NCBI GenBank assembly: GCA_900473745.1
Contig: UCMW01000003.1
Span: forward strand, 339 to 64,338
Source of the DNA: Hyphomicrobiales bacterium
GTDB taxonomy: Bacteria > Pseudomonadota > Alphaproteobacteria > Rhizobiales > Rhizobiaceae
DNA: 64,000 nt
Direction: 5' to 3'
Below are positions 53,338 to 63,398 of the stretch, in pieces (the stretch's first letter is position 1; every line of letters begins with the position of its first letter). The notes under the pieces were generated by a model that searched no databases, was not told the DNA's origin, and was given only the letters and a program-made list of their open reading frames with translations. The translations under genes and the position numbers were made by a program.

Positions 53338-54018
53338 ATGACGCGAGCGCGCCGACCATGGTGGTTCATCGGGCTGGGTGTGCTGGCTGTCAGCCTGCTC
53401 GTCGGCCTCGGCGTCTGGCAGCTGCAGCGCTTGCAATGGAAGACGGCACTGATCGAACGTGTCGAGGCCGGTCTCGTCGCCCCGCCTTCCGCCGCTCCCG
53501 GACCAGATCTTTGGACGGGCGTCACATTCGACACGGCGGAATATCGGCGTGTCGAAGTGCGAGGGCAGTATCTTCCCTCTGATGATACGCTCGTGAAGGC
53601 CGTCACATCCCAAGGCTCGGGTTTCTGGGTGATGACGCCCTTCGAGACGGATGACGGTTGGCGCCTCTTCATTAACAGGGGTTTCGTGCCGGACGATGCC
53701 CAGTCAGCCGACGATCGTCCCCGGCCGCAGGGTGAGCAGACCCTCACCGGCCTCCTGCGCCTCACCCAGCCTGGCGGTGCCTTTCTCCGTGACAACGACC
53801 CCTCGGGCAATCGATGGTTCTCCCGTGACACCGTCACCATGGCTGAGGCCCTCGGGCTGCGAGAGGTCGCACCCTATTTCATCGATGCTGATGCGTCTGG
53901 CGATGGCCTCCCAATTGGCGGGCTCACCGTCGTTTCCTTCCCCAACAAGCATTTCGGCTATGCCATGACCTGGTTCGGCCTGGCTGCCGTTTTCGCCTAT
54001 CTGCTCTATCGCGCCTAG
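53338..54018 (+). CDS. SURF1-family oxidase assembly protein
   Basis: This 226-residue protein has one N-terminal membrane helix ('WWFIGLGVLAVSLLVGLGVW') followed by 'QLQRLQWKTALIERVEA', a periplasmic domain with 'YRRVEVRGQYLP' and 'GFWVMTPFETDDGWRLFINR' and 'GFVPDDAQ', and a C-terminal helix ending 'HFGYAMTWFGLAAVFAYLLY'. SURF1 proteins help insert heme into heme-copper oxidases. The gene is 14 bp after cyoD, so it belongs to the cyo operon. Confidence 0.94.
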   Translation: MTRARRPWWFIGLGVLAVSLLVGLGVWQLQRLQWKTALIERVEAGLVAPPSAAPGPDLWTGVTFDTAEYRRVEVRGQYLPSDDTLVKAVTSQGSGFWVMTPFETDDGWRLFINRGFVPDDAQSADDRPRPQGEQTLTGLLRLTQPGGAFLRDNDPSGNRWFSRDTVTMAEALGLREVAPYFIDADASGDGLPIGGLTVVSFPNKHFGYAMTWFGLAAVFAYLLYRA

Positions 54019-54057
54019 CGACCGGACGCGGTCGAACGGTAGCTTTCGGTCAAGCTG

Positions 54058-54966
54058 TCACGACACTTCGTATCGGCTGGCAAGTGCCGTCGACAGCTGG
54101 GCCGCGAACCGGGCTGCCGCGACCGGAAGCGTCCGCCCGCGCAACTGCCCCATATAGAGCACGCCCGCCGGCACATCGCGCTTGTCGAGCGGGCGCGTGA
54201 TCATCTCCCCCGTCATCGTATGGTCCGAAAGCCCGATCGGGATCTGGAAGGTGATGATGTTCTCCGCGACCGCATGGTTACGCAGGAACTCGAAACTGTC
54301 GGACTCGATCGCCGGCTCCAGCCGGTAGGATGACTTCTGCGCTGCCATGTCCATGAGGTGACGGACGCCGAACGGCGCTGCCGGCAACGAATAGGGATAG
54401 TCGAGGCAGTCACTGAGCCGGATGGTTTCCTTGGCTGCCAGCGGATGATGCGGCGCCATCACCACATGCACCGGTTGGTGGACCCGGATCAGTGTCATGA
54501 AATCCGCCATGCGCACCGGCTCGAAGACGATCGCCAGATCCGCCGAATGATCAACCAGCGACTGTTCCGCCGCCTGGCGGTCGCGCAGATGCACGCCGAA
54601 GGTCACCGCCGGATGGTCTTTTCGATAGTGAGCGATCTGATGCGGCAGGAAATAGGGCAGGAGCGCCTGGCTGCAGGCGATCGACACATGACCGCGGCGA
54701 ACCCCTGAAAGGTCGGCGATCTGCGAGCGCACCCGCTCCATGTCCGAGATCTGGTTGCGGATGTGATGGATCAGTATCTCGCCGGCACTCGACAGCCGCA
54801 CTCCATGCGGCAGCCGCTCGAAGACCGGCACGCCAAGCTCCTCTTCCAGCGCCAGAATACGTCGATTGAGCGCCGTGGATGTTATCGCAAGGGATTCCGC
54901 AGCGCCGCGGATAGACCCCGCCTTGGCGACAGCGTCAATGTAACGAAGCGAAGTCAGATGGCGCAT
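54058..54966 (-). CDS. LysR-family transcriptional regulator
   Basis: This is a 302-residue regulator from ATG 54966 (GGGAG at 7 bp). The N-terminal helix-turn-helix is 'IRGAAESLAITSTALNRRIL' (about residues 18-37) followed by 'ALEEELGVPVFERLPHGVRL'. The effector domain has the usual two-lobed pattern. It is divergent from the BMP-type transporter operon and probably controls it, with the T-N11-A palindrome at 54986-54998 as candidate site. Confidence 0.92.
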   Translation of the reverse strand: MRHLTSLRYIDAVAKAGSIRGAAESLAITSTALNRRILALEEELGVPVFERLPHGVRLSSAGEILIHHIRNQISDMERVRSQIADLSGVRRGHVSIACSQALLPYFLPHQIAHYRKDHPAVTFGVHLRDRQAAEQSLVDHSADLAIVFEPVRMADFMTLIRVHQPVHVVMAPHHPLAAKETIRLSDCLDYPYSLPAAPFGVRHLMDMAAQKSSYRLEPAIESDSFEFLRNHAVAENIITFQIPIGLSDHTMTGEMITRPLDKRDVPAGVLYMGQLRGRTLPVAAARFAAQLSTALASRYEVS

Positions 54967-54985
54967 GCGACGGCTCCCGTGGTGA

Positions 54986-54998
54986 TGCAAATTTTGCA
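54986..54998. promoter_or_regulatory. LysR-type T-N11-A palindrome
   Basis: TGCAAATTTTGCA is a palindrome around one central base with exact T-N11-A geometry, 20 bp upstream of the LysR gene and 140 bp upstream of the BMP binding-protein gene. This is the standard place for a LysR recognition site. Confidence 0.5.
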
Positions 54999-55137
54999 GC
55001 AGCTTGACCAAAACTTAGCACAAGACAGAAGCACCGCCATATGGGTTACTCAAAGATGAACGCGGAGCGCCATGAATAATCAGGGGAACCAGCGCCCGCC
55101 CAAAATTCACTGTTCATTCTGATCTGGGAGATCCTTC

Positions 55138-56262
55138 ATGAGCCAGTTTCTTATGCCGAGCCGCCGCCAGTTTCTGCGCCAGTCAGCCGGTCTCGCCGGC
55201 CTTGCTGCTGCCAGCAGCGTGCTGCCTTTCGACATCGCAAGCGCTGCCGGCCTGACCGTCGGCTTCATCTATGTCGGCCCGAAGGATGACTACGGCTACA
55301 ACCAAGCCCATGCGGAAGGGGCCGCAGCGATCAAGGCGATCGAGGGTGTGACCGTGATCGAAGAAGAGCAGGTCCCAGAAACGGTCGACGTCCAGAAGAC
55401 CATGGAGAGCATGATCAACTTCGACGGCGCGACGCTGCTCTTCCCGACCTCCTTCGGCTATTTCGACCCCCATATTCTGACCATGGCGCCGAAATATCCC
55501 AGCGTTCGCTTCGAGCATTGCGGCGGCCTCTGGACGCCGGACAAGCCCGCGAACACCGGCTCCTATTTCGGCTATATCGGCATGGGCCAGTATCTGAACG
55601 GCATCGTTGCCGGTCACATGACCAAGACCAAGAAGATCGGCTTCGTGGCTGCAAAGCCTATTCCGCAGGTGTTGCTCAACATCAACTCCTTCCTGCTCGG
55701 CGCCCGCGCTGTCGATCCGACGATCACCTGCCAGGTCATCTTTACCGGTGAATGGTCGCTCGCCGTCAAGGAAGCGGAAGCCACGAACGCGCTCGCCGAC
55801 CAGGGTGTGGACGTCGTTACCTGCCATGTCGACGGCCCGAAGGTCGTCATGGAAACCGGCGCCGGCCGTGGCATGTTCCTGTGTGGCTACCACGCCAACC
55901 AGAACCCGCTGGCGCCTGAGAAATATCTGACCGGCGCCGAGTGGAACTGGTCCAAGGTCTATACCGACATGGTCAACAAGACGCTGTCAGCCGGCACGAT
56001 CGACAACTTCGTTCGCGGTGGCCTCGCCGAAGGCTTCGTCAAGATGAGCCCACTCGGCCCGGCAGTCACCGAATCGGCGCGCAAGCAGTTCGATGCGACG
56101 CTTTCTGATATCATGAAGGGCGGCTTCGCGGTCATCAAGGGACCGCTCAAGGACAACAAGGGCAATGTCATCGCCACCGAAGGGCAGGCTTTCGCCGAGA
56201 CCGATGTGGCGCTCGAAAGCATGGGCTACCTCGTCGAGGGCGTCGTCGGGTCGACCTCGTAA
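55138..56262 (+). CDS. BMP-family ABC transporter substrate-binding protein
   Basis: This is a 374-residue periplasmic protein of the basic membrane protein (PnrA/Med) family, which binds nucleosides or related N-rich compounds. A Tat-type signal starts the protein ('SRRQFLRQSAGLAGLAAASS'). Family features are 'VGFIYVGPKDDYGYNQAHAE', 'LLFPTSFGYFDPHILTMAPK' and 'QGVDVVTCHVDGPKVVMETG'. It is the first gene of an operon that also encodes permeases, ATPase and amide hydrolases, so the ligand may be a urea- or amide-type compound rather than a nucleoside. Confidence 0.92.
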   Translation: MSQFLMPSRRQFLRQSAGLAGLAAASSVLPFDIASAAGLTVGFIYVGPKDDYGYNQAHAEGAAAIKAIEGVTVIEEEQVPETVDVQKTMESMINFDGATLLFPTSFGYFDPHILTMAPKYPSVRFEHCGGLWTPDKPANTGSYFGYIGMGQYLNGIVAGHMTKTKKIGFVAAKPIPQVLLNINSFLLGARAVDPTITCQVIFTGEWSLAVKEAEATNALADQGVDVVTCHVDGPKVVMETGAGRGMFLCGYHANQNPLAPEKYLTGAEWNWSKVYTDMVNKTLSAGTIDNFVRGGLAEGFVKMSPLGPAVTESARKQFDATLSDIMKGGFAVIKGPLKDNKGNVIATEGQAFAETDVALESMGYLVEGVVGSTS

Positions 56263-56282
56263 AGATCCGGGAGAGACATGCC

Positions 56283-57395
56283 ATGAGTGCACCGGCGGAT
56301 CTCGCAAGCCAGGGTCTGGCCAGACGCACTGTCTCGTTCGAGACGGTTCTGCGCTGGCTCGACCCGCTCTTCCTGCCGCTGGCAGCACTTCTCGCCGGCA
56401 TGCTCCTCTTCGCCGTCTTCCTGCTCCTGATCGGCACCTCGCCGATCGAGTTCTACACCCTCGTCTATAAGGCAGGCTTCGGCACGTCCTTCTCCTGGAC
56501 CAATACACTCGCCCGCGCGGCACCCCTCCTGCTCGCAGCGCTCTGCGTCGCCCTTCCGGCCCGACTTGGTCTCGTGGTGATCGGCGGCGAGGGGGCGATT
56601 GTGCTGGGCGGTGTCGGCGCCGGTGCAATCGCCATGCTGGCGCCGGGCATGCCGGGCCCGGTCGGGATCCTCGCCATGATGATTGCCGGTGCGCTCGTCG
56701 GCGCCATCTGGATTGGTGGCATCGGGGCGCTCAGGCATTTCCGCGGGGTCAACGAGACGATCTCAAGCCTGCTGCTGGCCTATATCGCGATCGCCCTGAT
56801 GAACCATCTGGTGGAAGGACCGCTCCGCGATCCTTCCAGCCTCAACAAGCCGTCAACGTCGCCACTGCCTGAGCTCTACCGGATCGGCGAAATACCCGGC
56901 ATCGGCGTGCACTGGGGGCTCGCAGTCGGCATCATCGCCTGCATCGTCTGCTGGGTGCTGATCGAAAAGACGACCTTCGGATTTGCGGCGCGCATTGTCG
57001 GCGGCAACATCAGAGCCGCTCAGGTCCAGGGTCTGCCGGCCGGCCTGCTGATGATTGGTTTTACGGCCCTCGGCGGGTCATTGGCCGGCCTCGCCGGCGC
57101 TCTCGAAGTGGCGGCCGTCCATGGCTCGGCCAATGCCTCGCTCGCCGGCGGCTATGGTTATACGGGCATTCTCATCGCCTTCCTCGCGCGGCACAATTGT
57201 CTCGCCATTTTTCCCGCCACCCTTCTCTTCGCCGGCTTCGAGGCGTCGAGTGGCCTCGTCCAGCGAAGGCTCGATCTGCCGGACGCGACCATCGTGGTCT
57301 TCCAGGGCATGATCTTCATCACCATCCTCTTGTCCGACGCGTTCCGTGATCGCATCACGTTGGATGGCCTTCTGCTGAAGGGGAAGCGCGCATGA
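56283..57395 (+). CDS. BMP-type ABC transporter permease 1
   Basis: This is a 370-residue inner-membrane permease of the BPD_transp_2 class used with BMP binding proteins. It has about nine hydrophobic segments, 'ARLGLVVIGGEGAIVLGGVG' near residue 95 and 'VNETISSLLLAYIAIALMNH' near 155. It overlaps permease 2 by 4 bp. Confidence 0.92.
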   Translation: MSAPADLASQGLARRTVSFETVLRWLDPLFLPLAALLAGMLLFAVFLLLIGTSPIEFYTLVYKAGFGTSFSWTNTLARAAPLLLAALCVALPARLGLVVIGGEGAIVLGGVGAGAIAMLAPGMPGPVGILAMMIAGALVGAIWIGGIGALRHFRGVNETISSLLLAYIAIALMNHLVEGPLRDPSSLNKPSTSPLPELYRIGEIPGIGVHWGLAVGIIACIVCWVLIEKTTFGFAARIVGGNIRAAQVQGLPAGLLMIGFTALGGSLAGLAGALEVAAVHGSANASLAGGYGYTGILIAFLARHNCLAIFPATLLFAGFEASSGLVQRRLDLPDATIVVFQGMIFITILLSDAFRDRITLDGLLLKGKRA

Positions 57396-58312
57396 CGGAC
57401 ATCGGTCTCTGGGGCGTGCCCCTTGCCATCCTCGGCGGCGCCATCCGTGTCTCCACACCCTTCATCTTCGTCAGCATCGGCGAATGTCTGACGGAACGCT
57501 CCGGCCGCATCAATCTCGGCCTTGAAGGCACGCTCGTCTTCGGCGCGATGAGCGGCTATGCCGTCGCCTACCACACAGGCTCCGCCTGGGCGGGTACGCT
57601 CGCGGCCGCCATCTGCGGCCTTCTCTTCGGCCTCCTGCACGGCTGGATCTGCAAGTTCCCCAAGGTCAACGACATCGCGATCGGGATCGCCCTGATGATC
57701 TTCGGCTCGGGCCTCGCCTTCTTCTTCGGCAAGCCCTACGTCCAGCCCGTCGCCCCCGATCTGCCGTCGATCCCGCTCGGTTTCTGGTCGGATATCCCGC
57801 AGGTCCAGGCGGCTCTCAACGTCAACGTGCTCTTCCTCGTCGGCATCGCACTCGCCTTCCTTGCCGCCTGGGTTCTGAAAAACACCCGCGTCGGCCTCAC
57901 GATCCGCGTTGCCGGTGACAGCGCCGATGCAGCGCGTGCGCTTGGGATCAGCGTCAACCGCGTGCGCCTCTGGTCGACAGCGGTGGGCGGTGCACTGGCC
58001 GGCGTCGGTGGTGCCTACCTCTCGCTCTTTTATCCGGGCAGCTGGAACGAAGGCATTTCATCGGGGCAAGGCCTGATGGCGGTCGCACTGGTCATCTTCG
58101 CCCGGTGGAACCCGGTCCATTGCCTCTATGCCTCGCTGCTCTTCGGCGGCGCGGGCGCTCTCGGGCCCGCGCTTCAATCGGTCGGGGTCACCCAGGGCTA
58201 CTACCTCTTCTACGCCGCACCTTACGTGCTCACCCTTGGCCTTCTGATCGCGATCAGCTCGCGCACCCGGGCCATGGTCTCGGCCCCCGGCGAACTCAGC
58301 ATCACCAAATAG
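57392..58312 (+). CDS. BMP-type ABC transporter permease 2
   Basis: This is the second permease, 306 residues. It contains 'IGECLTERSGRINLGLEGTL', the usual marker of this subunit, and 'GGALAGVGGAYLSLFYPGSW'. It ends 11 bp before the formamidase gene. Confidence 0.92.
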   Translation: MTDIGLWGVPLAILGGAIRVSTPFIFVSIGECLTERSGRINLGLEGTLVFGAMSGYAVAYHTGSAWAGTLAAAICGLLFGLLHGWICKFPKVNDIAIGIALMIFGSGLAFFFGKPYVQPVAPDLPSIPLGFWSDIPQVQAALNVNVLFLVGIALAFLAAWVLKNTRVGLTIRVAGDSADAARALGISVNRVRLWSTAVGGALAGVGGAYLSLFYPGSWNEGISSGQGLMAVALVIFARWNPVHCLYASLLFGGAGALGPALQSVGVTQGYYLFYAAPYVLTLGLLIAISSRTRAMVSAPGELSITK

Positions 58313-58323
58313 GAGCAGGATCC

Positions 58324-59340
58324 ATGAACGGACTTGGCGGTCTCAACAAGTCGCCCGAGGGCGTGGTCATCGGCCTCGTGCAACTGCAATTGCCGAATAC
58401 GGTGACGCGTGCCGATCTCGCGGCCCAGACCGACAAGGTCGTCGGCATGGTCGCCAAGGCGCGGCGCAACATCGCCGGCATGGATCTCGTCGTCTTCCCG
58501 GAATATGCCCTGCATGGCCTGTCGATGGATACCAACCCGGAGATCATGTGCCGGATGGATGGCCCCGAAGTCGCAGCCTTCAAGCAGGCCTGCCGCGACA
58601 ACCGCATCTGGGGCTGCTTTTCGATCATGGAATACAATCCGGGCGGCAATCCGTGGAACACCGGTCTTGTTATCGACGACAAGGGCGAGATCAGGCTCTA
58701 TTACCGCAAGCTCCACCCCTGGGTGCCGGTCGAACCCTGGGAGCCGGGCGATCTCGGCATTCCCGTCATCGAAGGCCCCAAGGGCTGCAAGCTCTCGCTT
58801 ATCATCTGCCACGACGGCATGTTCCCGGAAATGGCACGCGAGGCGGCCTATAAAGGCGCCGAGATCATGCTGCGCACGGCGGGCTACACCGCCCCTATGC
58901 GCGAGGCCTGGCGCTTCACCAACCAGTCCAACTCCTTCTGTAATCTCATGGTCACCGCCAATGTCTGCATGTGCGGATCGGACGGTACCTTCGATTCCAT
59001 GGGCGAGGGCATGATCGTCAATTTCGGCGGCAGCATCATCGCCCATGGCACATCCGGTCGCCCGGACGAGATCATCACGGCGGAAGTCCGCCCCGATCTC
59101 GTGCGTGAGGCGCGCCGCGTCTGGGGTGTCGAAAACAACATCTACCAGCTCGGCCATCGCGGCTTTTCGGCCGTTGCCGGCGGTGCGGGTGATTGCCCCT
59201 ACACCTTCATGCAGGACCTGGTAGCCGGAGAGTACAAACTCCCCTGGGAAGACGAAGTCCAGGTGACCGACGGCACATCCTGCGGCTTCCCGAAACCCGT
59301 GCGTCGGTATGGCGAGACCAACAAGGAGGCGGCGGAATGA
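58324..59340 (+). CDS. amiF: Formamidase (nitrilase superfamily)
   Basis: This enzyme hydrolyses formamide, or a close short-chain amide, to formate and ammonia. The 338-residue protein has the nitrilase-fold triad E60 ('[12 protein letters not shown]'), K129 ('[10 protein letters not shown]') and C162 ('[16 protein letters not shown]'), spaced as in known AmiF formamidases. '[20 protein letters not shown]' and the C-terminal '[12 protein letters not shown]' are also AmiF-like. It overlaps the next gene by 4 bp. Formamide could come from the transported compound or from histidine breakdown (hut genes are nearby). Confidence 0.88.
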   Translation: MNGLGGLNKSPEGVVIGLVQLQLPNTVTRADLAAQTDKVVGMVAKARRNIAGMDLVVFPEYALHGLSMDTNPEIMCRMDGPEVAAFKQACRDNRIWGCFSIMEYNPGGNPWNTGLVIDDKGEIRLYYRKLHPWVPVEPWEPGDLGIPVIEGPKGCKLSLIICHDGMFPEMAREAAYKGAEIMLRTAGYTAPMREAWRFTNQSNSFCNLMVTANVCMCGSDGTFDSMGEGMIVNFGGSIIAHGTSGRPDEIITAEVRPDLVREARRVWGVENNIYQLGHRGFSAVAGGAGDCPYTFMQDLVAGEYKLPWEDEVQVTDGTSCGFPKPVRRYGETNKEAAE

Positions 59341-60014
59341 CGACCATCAAGGCAGATCCCTATCTCTGGCCCTATAACGGCGACCTGCGCCCCGGGAACA
59401 CCGCGCTCATCATCATCGACATGCAGACCGATTTCTGCGGCGTCGGGGGGTATGTCGACAAGATGGGCTACGACCTCTCTCTCACCCGCGCACCGATCGA
59501 GCCGATCAAGAAGGTGCTCTCCGCCATGCGCGCCAAGGGCTACCACATCATCCACACCCGCGAAGGCCATCGCCCTGACCTCTCCGACCTGCCGCCGAAC
59601 AAGCGCTGGCGCTCGCAGCAGATCGGTGCCGGCATCGGCGATGCCGGTCCTTGCGGCCGCATTCTCGTGCGGGGCGAACCGGGCTGGGAGATCATCGACG
59701 AACTGGCACCGTTGCCGGGCGAAGCGATCATCGACAAGCCGGGCAAGGGCTCCTTCTGCGCCACCGATCTCGAACTCATCCTGCGCACCCGTGGCATCGA
59801 GAACATCGTCCTGACCGGCATCACCACCGATGTCTGTGTGCACACGACGATGCGCGAGGCGAATGACCGCGGCTTCGAATGCGTGATCCTCGAGGACTGC
59901 TGCGGCGCGACCGACCCCGGCAACCACGCCGCCGCCATCAAGATGGTCAAGATGCAGGGCGGCGTCTTCGGCTCCGTCTCCGACAGCGAAAAGCTCGTGG
60001 ACGCCCTGCCATGA
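59337..60014 (+). CDS. biuH: Biuret amidohydrolase-like cysteine hydrolase
   Basis: This isochorismatase-fold enzyme has 225 residues. The triad is D28 ('[10 protein letters not shown]'), K134 ('[10 protein letters not shown]') and C167 ('[20 protein letters not shown]'). The whole sequence, including '[20 protein letters not shown]' and '[19 protein letters not shown]', closely resembles the biuret hydrolase of Rhizobium leguminosarum as I remember it, with all three triad residues shifted by the same offset. Biuret hydrolase releases ammonia and gives allophanate. ATG 59337 overlaps the formamidase stop (ATGA) and has AAGGAGG at 7 bp. No allophanate hydrolase is in this window. Confidence 0.75.
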   Translation: MTTIKADPYLWPYNGDLRPGNTALIIIDMQTDFCGVGGYVDKMGYDLSLTRAPIEPIKKVLSAMRAKGYHIIHTREGHRPDLSDLPPNKRWRSQQIGAGIGDAGPCGRILVRGEPGWEIIDELAPLPGEAIIDKPGKGSFCATDLELILRTRGIENIVLTGITTDVCVHTTMREANDRGFECVILEDCCGATDPGNHAAAIKMVKMQGGVFGSVSDSEKLVDALP

Positions 60015-61549
60015 GGGTCCCGGCACAAGAGTTCCAAACACCCGATCACGCCATGTCGGTGGAAACCGTCGGCATGACCATGCGCTTCGGCAGCTTCACG
60101 GCGCTCAACGACGTCTCGATCCGCGTGGCGGCCGGCTCCTTCCATGTGCTTCTCGGCGAAAACGGTGCCGGAAAGTCGACCCTCGTCAAATGCATGATGG
60201 GCTTCTACAAGCCGACCTCCGGCCAGATGATGGTCGAAGGCCTGGAGGTTGAGATCCCCGACCCCCGTGCCGCCCATGATCTCGGGCTCGGCATGGTCTA
60301 CCAGCATTTCACGCTCGTTCCCTCGCTGACCGCCGCCGAAAACCTTGTCATCAGCCGGGCGGATGCACCGGCGCTGATCGACTGGAAGAACGAGCGCCAG
60401 GCGCTCTCCGCCTTCATGGACCGCATGCCATTTTCCGTGCCGCTCGACATTCCCGTCGGCCGGCTCGCCGCGGGTGAAAAGCAGAAGCTGGAACTCCTGA
60501 AGCAGCTCTATCTCGGCCGCCGTTTCCTCATCCTCGACGAGCCGACCTCTGTGCTGACTCCGGCGGAAGCCGACGAACTGCTCGGCATGGTTCGGGGTCT
60601 GACCAGCGCCGGCGAACTCACCTGCCTGATGATCAGCCACAAGTTCCGCGAAGTCACGGCCTTCGCCGACGAAGTCTCAATCCTCAGACGCGGCGAATAT
60701 GTCGGCGGCGGCAAGGTCTCCGATCTCTCGACATCGGATATGGCGGCCATGATGATTGGCGAAAAGGAGCTGGTAAAGCCGGCCGCCCGCGTCGCTTACC
60801 AGGGTGTGCCCGTCCTGTCCGTCTCCGGCGTCAGGGCTCCGGATCGCTCCGGCCTGAAGGCGATCGACATCGATGATCTCACCGTGAAATCCGGCGAAAT
60901 CGTCGGCATTGCAGGCATCTCCGGCAATGGCCAGATGGAGCTGATGGAGATCCTGACCGGCCAGCGCCCGCTGGAAAAGGGCGAGATCCGGGTGAAGGCG
61001 GAGCCCTATCACGCCCGCCGGGGCGAAGCCCGCAAGCTCAACGTCCGCTACCTCCCCGAGGAGCCATTGAAGAATGCGTGCGCGCCACGCATGACGGTGG
61101 CGGAGAACATCTTCTTCCGCGATTTCGACTTCACTTCAGGTCGCGCCCAGTTCTGGCTTGATGGCAGCCGCATGCTCGAACAGGCAGGCCATCTGGTCGG
61201 TGAGTACAAGGTGAAGACGGCCTCGCTCCAATCCCCGATCGCCTCGCTCTCCGGCGGCAATGTCCAGCGTGCGGTTCTTGCGCGCGAACTGACCGGTGAT
61301 GTCGATCTCCTCATCATCACCAACCCCTGCTTCGGCCTCGATTTCTCAGCCGTCGCAGAAATCCGCGCCCGTATCATGGCCGCAAGAAACGCCGGGGCCG
61401 CAGTTCTTCTTATCTCAGAAGACCTCGACGAAATTCTCCAGCTCTCCGACCGCATCCTGGTCATGTCGGAAGGGCATATCGCGTATGAGACCCCAGCCGC
61501 AAACGCCGATATCGGCGAGATCGGCCGGCACATGGCAGGACATCACTGA
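60011..61549 (+). CDS. BMP-type ABC transporter ATP-binding protein
   Basis: This is a 512-residue double ABC ATPase. Domain 1 has Walker A 'GENGAGKST' and Walker B '[20 protein letters not shown]'; its signature region reads '[20 protein letters not shown]', degenerate at the LSGGQ positions. Domain 2 has the intact signature '[20 protein letters not shown]', while Walker A is replaced by '[16 protein letters not shown]', usual for this family. It starts at ATG 60011 (4-bp overlap with the biuret-type hydrolase) and overlaps the next gene by 1 bp. Separation of the ATPase from its permeases by two hydrolase genes ties the enzymes to the imported compound. Confidence 0.93.
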   Translation: MRVPAQEFQTPDHAMSVETVGMTMRFGSFTALNDVSIRVAAGSFHVLLGENGAGKSTLVKCMMGFYKPTSGQMMVEGLEVEIPDPRAAHDLGLGMVYQHFTLVPSLTAAENLVISRADAPALIDWKNERQALSAFMDRMPFSVPLDIPVGRLAAGEKQKLELLKQLYLGRRFLILDEPTSVLTPAEADELLGMVRGLTSAGELTCLMISHKFREVTAFADEVSILRRGEYVGGGKVSDLSTSDMAAMMIGEKELVKPAARVAYQGVPVLSVSGVRAPDRSGLKAIDIDDLTVKSGEIVGIAGISGNGQMELMEILTGQRPLEKGEIRVKAEPYHARRGEARKLNVRYLPEEPLKNACAPRMTVAENIFFRDFDFTSGRAQFWLDGSRMLEQAGHLVGEYKVKTASLQSPIASLSGGNVQRAVLARELTGDVDLLIITNPCFGLDFSAVAEIRARIMAARNAGAAVLLISEDLDEILQLSDRILVMSEGHIAYETPAANADIGEIGRHMAGHH

Positions 61550-62214
61550 TGGCAATCATCAAGGCGCGCCCCTTCGACTTCGACCTCGACCGGGCCCATG
61601 CGGCCCTCGTTATCATCGACATGCAGCGCGACTTCGTCGAGCCCGGCGGTTTCGGGGAAACACTGGGCAACAAGGTCGCTCTTCTGCAGGCGATCATCCC
61701 GACAACGGCGCGCCTCCTCGCCGCCTTCCGCGCTGCCGGACTGCCTGTCATCCACACCCGTGAATGCCATCGTCCGGACCTTTCCGATTGCCCGCCCGCC
61801 AAGCGCGAGCGCGGCAAGCCGTCTCTGCGCATCGGCGATCCCGGCCCCATGGGCCGCATTCTCATTTCCGGTGAACCCGGCGCCGACATCATTCCGGAAC
61901 TCTATCCGGTGGAGGGCGAAATCGTGCTCGACAAGCCCGGCAAGGGCGCCTTCTACGCCACGCCGCTCGGAGAGTTGCTGGCCGAGCGGAAGATCCGCCA
62001 GCTCGTCTTCGCAGGCGTCACCACCGAAGTCTGCGTACAGACCACCATGCGCGAGGCCAATGATCGCGGCTTCGAATGCCTGCTCGCGACCGATGCCACA
62101 GAGAGCTATTTCCCCGAATTCAAGAAGGCGGCCATCGACATGATCACCGCGCAAGGAGCCATCGTCGGATGGGCGGCAACCGTCGATCAGATCGTGGAGG
62201 CGCTCGATGTCTGA
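61549..62214 (+). CDS. Isochorismatase-family cysteine hydrolase (triuret/biuret hydrolase-like)
   Basis: This is a 221-residue relative of the biuret-type hydrolase upstream. The triad is D24 ('[15 protein letters not shown]'), K129 ('[10 protein letters not shown]') and C162 ('[20 protein letters not shown]'). The two enzymes share the 'HTRE-HRPDLSD' block and the C-terminal '[13 protein letters not shown]'. Families that cut triuret, biuret or ureidoacrylate look like this; triuret hydrolase is one candidate, because triuret breakdown gives biuret. It overlaps the ATPase gene by 1 bp and the cupin gene by 8 bp. The substrate is inferred. Confidence 0.8.
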   Translation: MAIIKARPFDFDLDRAHAALVIIDMQRDFVEPGGFGETLGNKVALLQAIIPTTARLLAAFRAAGLPVIHTRECHRPDLSDCPPAKRERGKPSLRIGDPGPMGRILISGEPGADIIPELYPVEGEIVLDKPGKGAFYATPLGELLAERKIRQLVFAGVTTEVCVQTTMREANDRGFECLLATDATESYFPEFKKAAIDMITAQGAIVGWAATVDQIVEALDV

Positions 62215-62539
62215 GGCTTTTAGTTTCCCGGATTTCCTGCGCGGCGGCTGGCAGCACCTTCAGTTCGAATATTTTCGCGAGGGAGTGGAGATCTGCCGAC
62301 TCGTAACGGGCGAGCCCGAATTGGCACTGCTGCGCTATGCCCCCGGCGCCTCCGTGCCGAGGCATCTGCATGTGGGGCTCGAGACGATCCTGGTGCTGGA
62401 AGGATCTCAAAGCGATGAATTCGGCCACTATCCCAAGGGATCGTTGATCGCCAACCCCGAAGGGACAACGCATTCCGTTTCGTCGGAGGAAGGCTGCCTG
62501 GTGCTCATCCAGTGGACGAAGCCGGTCAAAATTCTCTAA
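62207..62539 (+). CDS. Cupin-domain protein (ChrR-like)
   Basis: This is a 110-residue single-domain cupin. The metal motif is seen in '[20 protein letters not shown]' (two His, one Glu) and '[19 protein letters not shown]' (His). ChrR-like cupins sense or act on small molecules; no specific role is known for this one. It overlaps the upstream hydrolase by 8 bp and ends the operon, convergent with hutC. Confidence 0.85.
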   Translation: MSEAFSFPDFLRGGWQHLQFEYFREGVEICRLVTGEPELALLRYAPGASVPRHLHVGLETILVLEGSQSDEFGHYPKGSLIANPEGTTHSVSSEEGCLVLIQWTKPVKIL

Positions 62540-62569
62540 AAAATGTTGCCGGCTAATGTTCCTTGGAGT

Positions 62570-63307
62570 TCAGTAGGAGCTCTCCAGGCTGTAACGACTG
62601 CCGGGATAGAGAAGCCGCACCGAGGTCACCAACCGCTCGCCTGACCAGGTTCTTCGCCTGACCTGAAGGCAGGGTTCCGATTTCGCAATCGCCAGAAGCC
62701 GGCATTCCCAGGGCTGTGGCAGCACGGCTTCGACGAACTGCTCGGCGCGCGAGATCGGCGCGATGGAGCTCAGATAGGCACTCGGCGTGATCGTGTGAAA
62801 ATCGCGGTCGAGGTAGTCGGGCGCGACTTCCGCATTGACGAACCGGTCCTCCAGCTGGATCGGAAGGTCGTCTTCCTTGTGCACGATCACCGAATGGAAG
62901 GCCGTTGTCCCGGCGGCAACCTCAAGCCGATCGGCGAGATCATGATCGCAGACTTCGGCCTGTTTCAGCACGAGTTCGGCCGAATGCAGCCCGCCACGCT
63001 CCGCGATCTCGTCCGCAATGCTGCGAACATCCGCCACGCTGGCGCTGCGCTTCTTCGGCGCGACAAACGAGCCGCGCCCCTGGACGCGAATGATGACGCC
63101 TTCGCTGGCAAGCTCCCGTAAGGCGCGATGAGCCGTCATCCGGCTCACCCCCAGCAGCTCCACCAGCTCGTTCTCCGAGGGGATGCGATGATTGGTCAGC
63201 CACTCGCCGCGCTCGATCCGGGCCTTGATCTCGGATTTCATCTGCTCGTAGAGCGGCGTGTCCTGCCGTTCCTCGGGGAGTGCAAATCCTGGCTGCTCGT
63301 CGGACAT
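62570..63307 (-). CDS. hutC: GntR/HutC-family repressor (histidine utilisation)
   Basis: This is a 245-residue regulator. The winged helix-turn-helix (about 17-85) has 'LYEQMKSEIKARIERGEW', 'IPSENELVELLGVSRMTAHR' and 'ELASEGVIIRVQGRGSFVA'. The UTRA effector domain follows, with 'RRRTWSGERLVTSVRLLYPG' near the end, typical of HutC. The adjacent HutD upstream supports the role as urocanate-responsive repressor of the hut genes. Confidence 0.88.
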   Translation of the reverse strand: MSDEQPGFALPEERQDTPLYEQMKSEIKARIERGEWLTNHRIPSENELVELLGVSRMTAHRALRELASEGVIIRVQGRGSFVAPKKRSASVADVRSIADEIAERGGLHSAELVLKQAEVCDHDLADRLEVAAGTTAFHSVIVHKEDDLPIQLEDRFVNAEVAPDYLDRDFHTITPSAYLSSIAPISRAEQFVEAVLPQPWECRLLAIAKSEPCLQVRRRTWSGERLVTSVRLLYPGSRYSLESSY

Positions 63308-63349
63308 GGTGGTCGACCCTGATGGTTGAGGAGCGTGTCGGCGGCAACT

Positions 63350-63393
63350 GCCTCTGCCGGAGCGCCTCAGCCGCTCCCTTTATCGGCAGAGGC
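63350..63393. repeat. Inverted repeat between hutD and hutC
   Basis: GCCTCTGCCG (63350-63359) and CGGCAGAGGC (63384-63393) form a perfect 10-bp inverted repeat with a 24-bp centre that contains a second small one (GAGCG/CGCTC). No U-tract follows on either strand. It may be an mRNA-stabilising stem-loop or a regulator site. Confidence 0.5.
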
Positions 63394-63398
63394 CTTGT

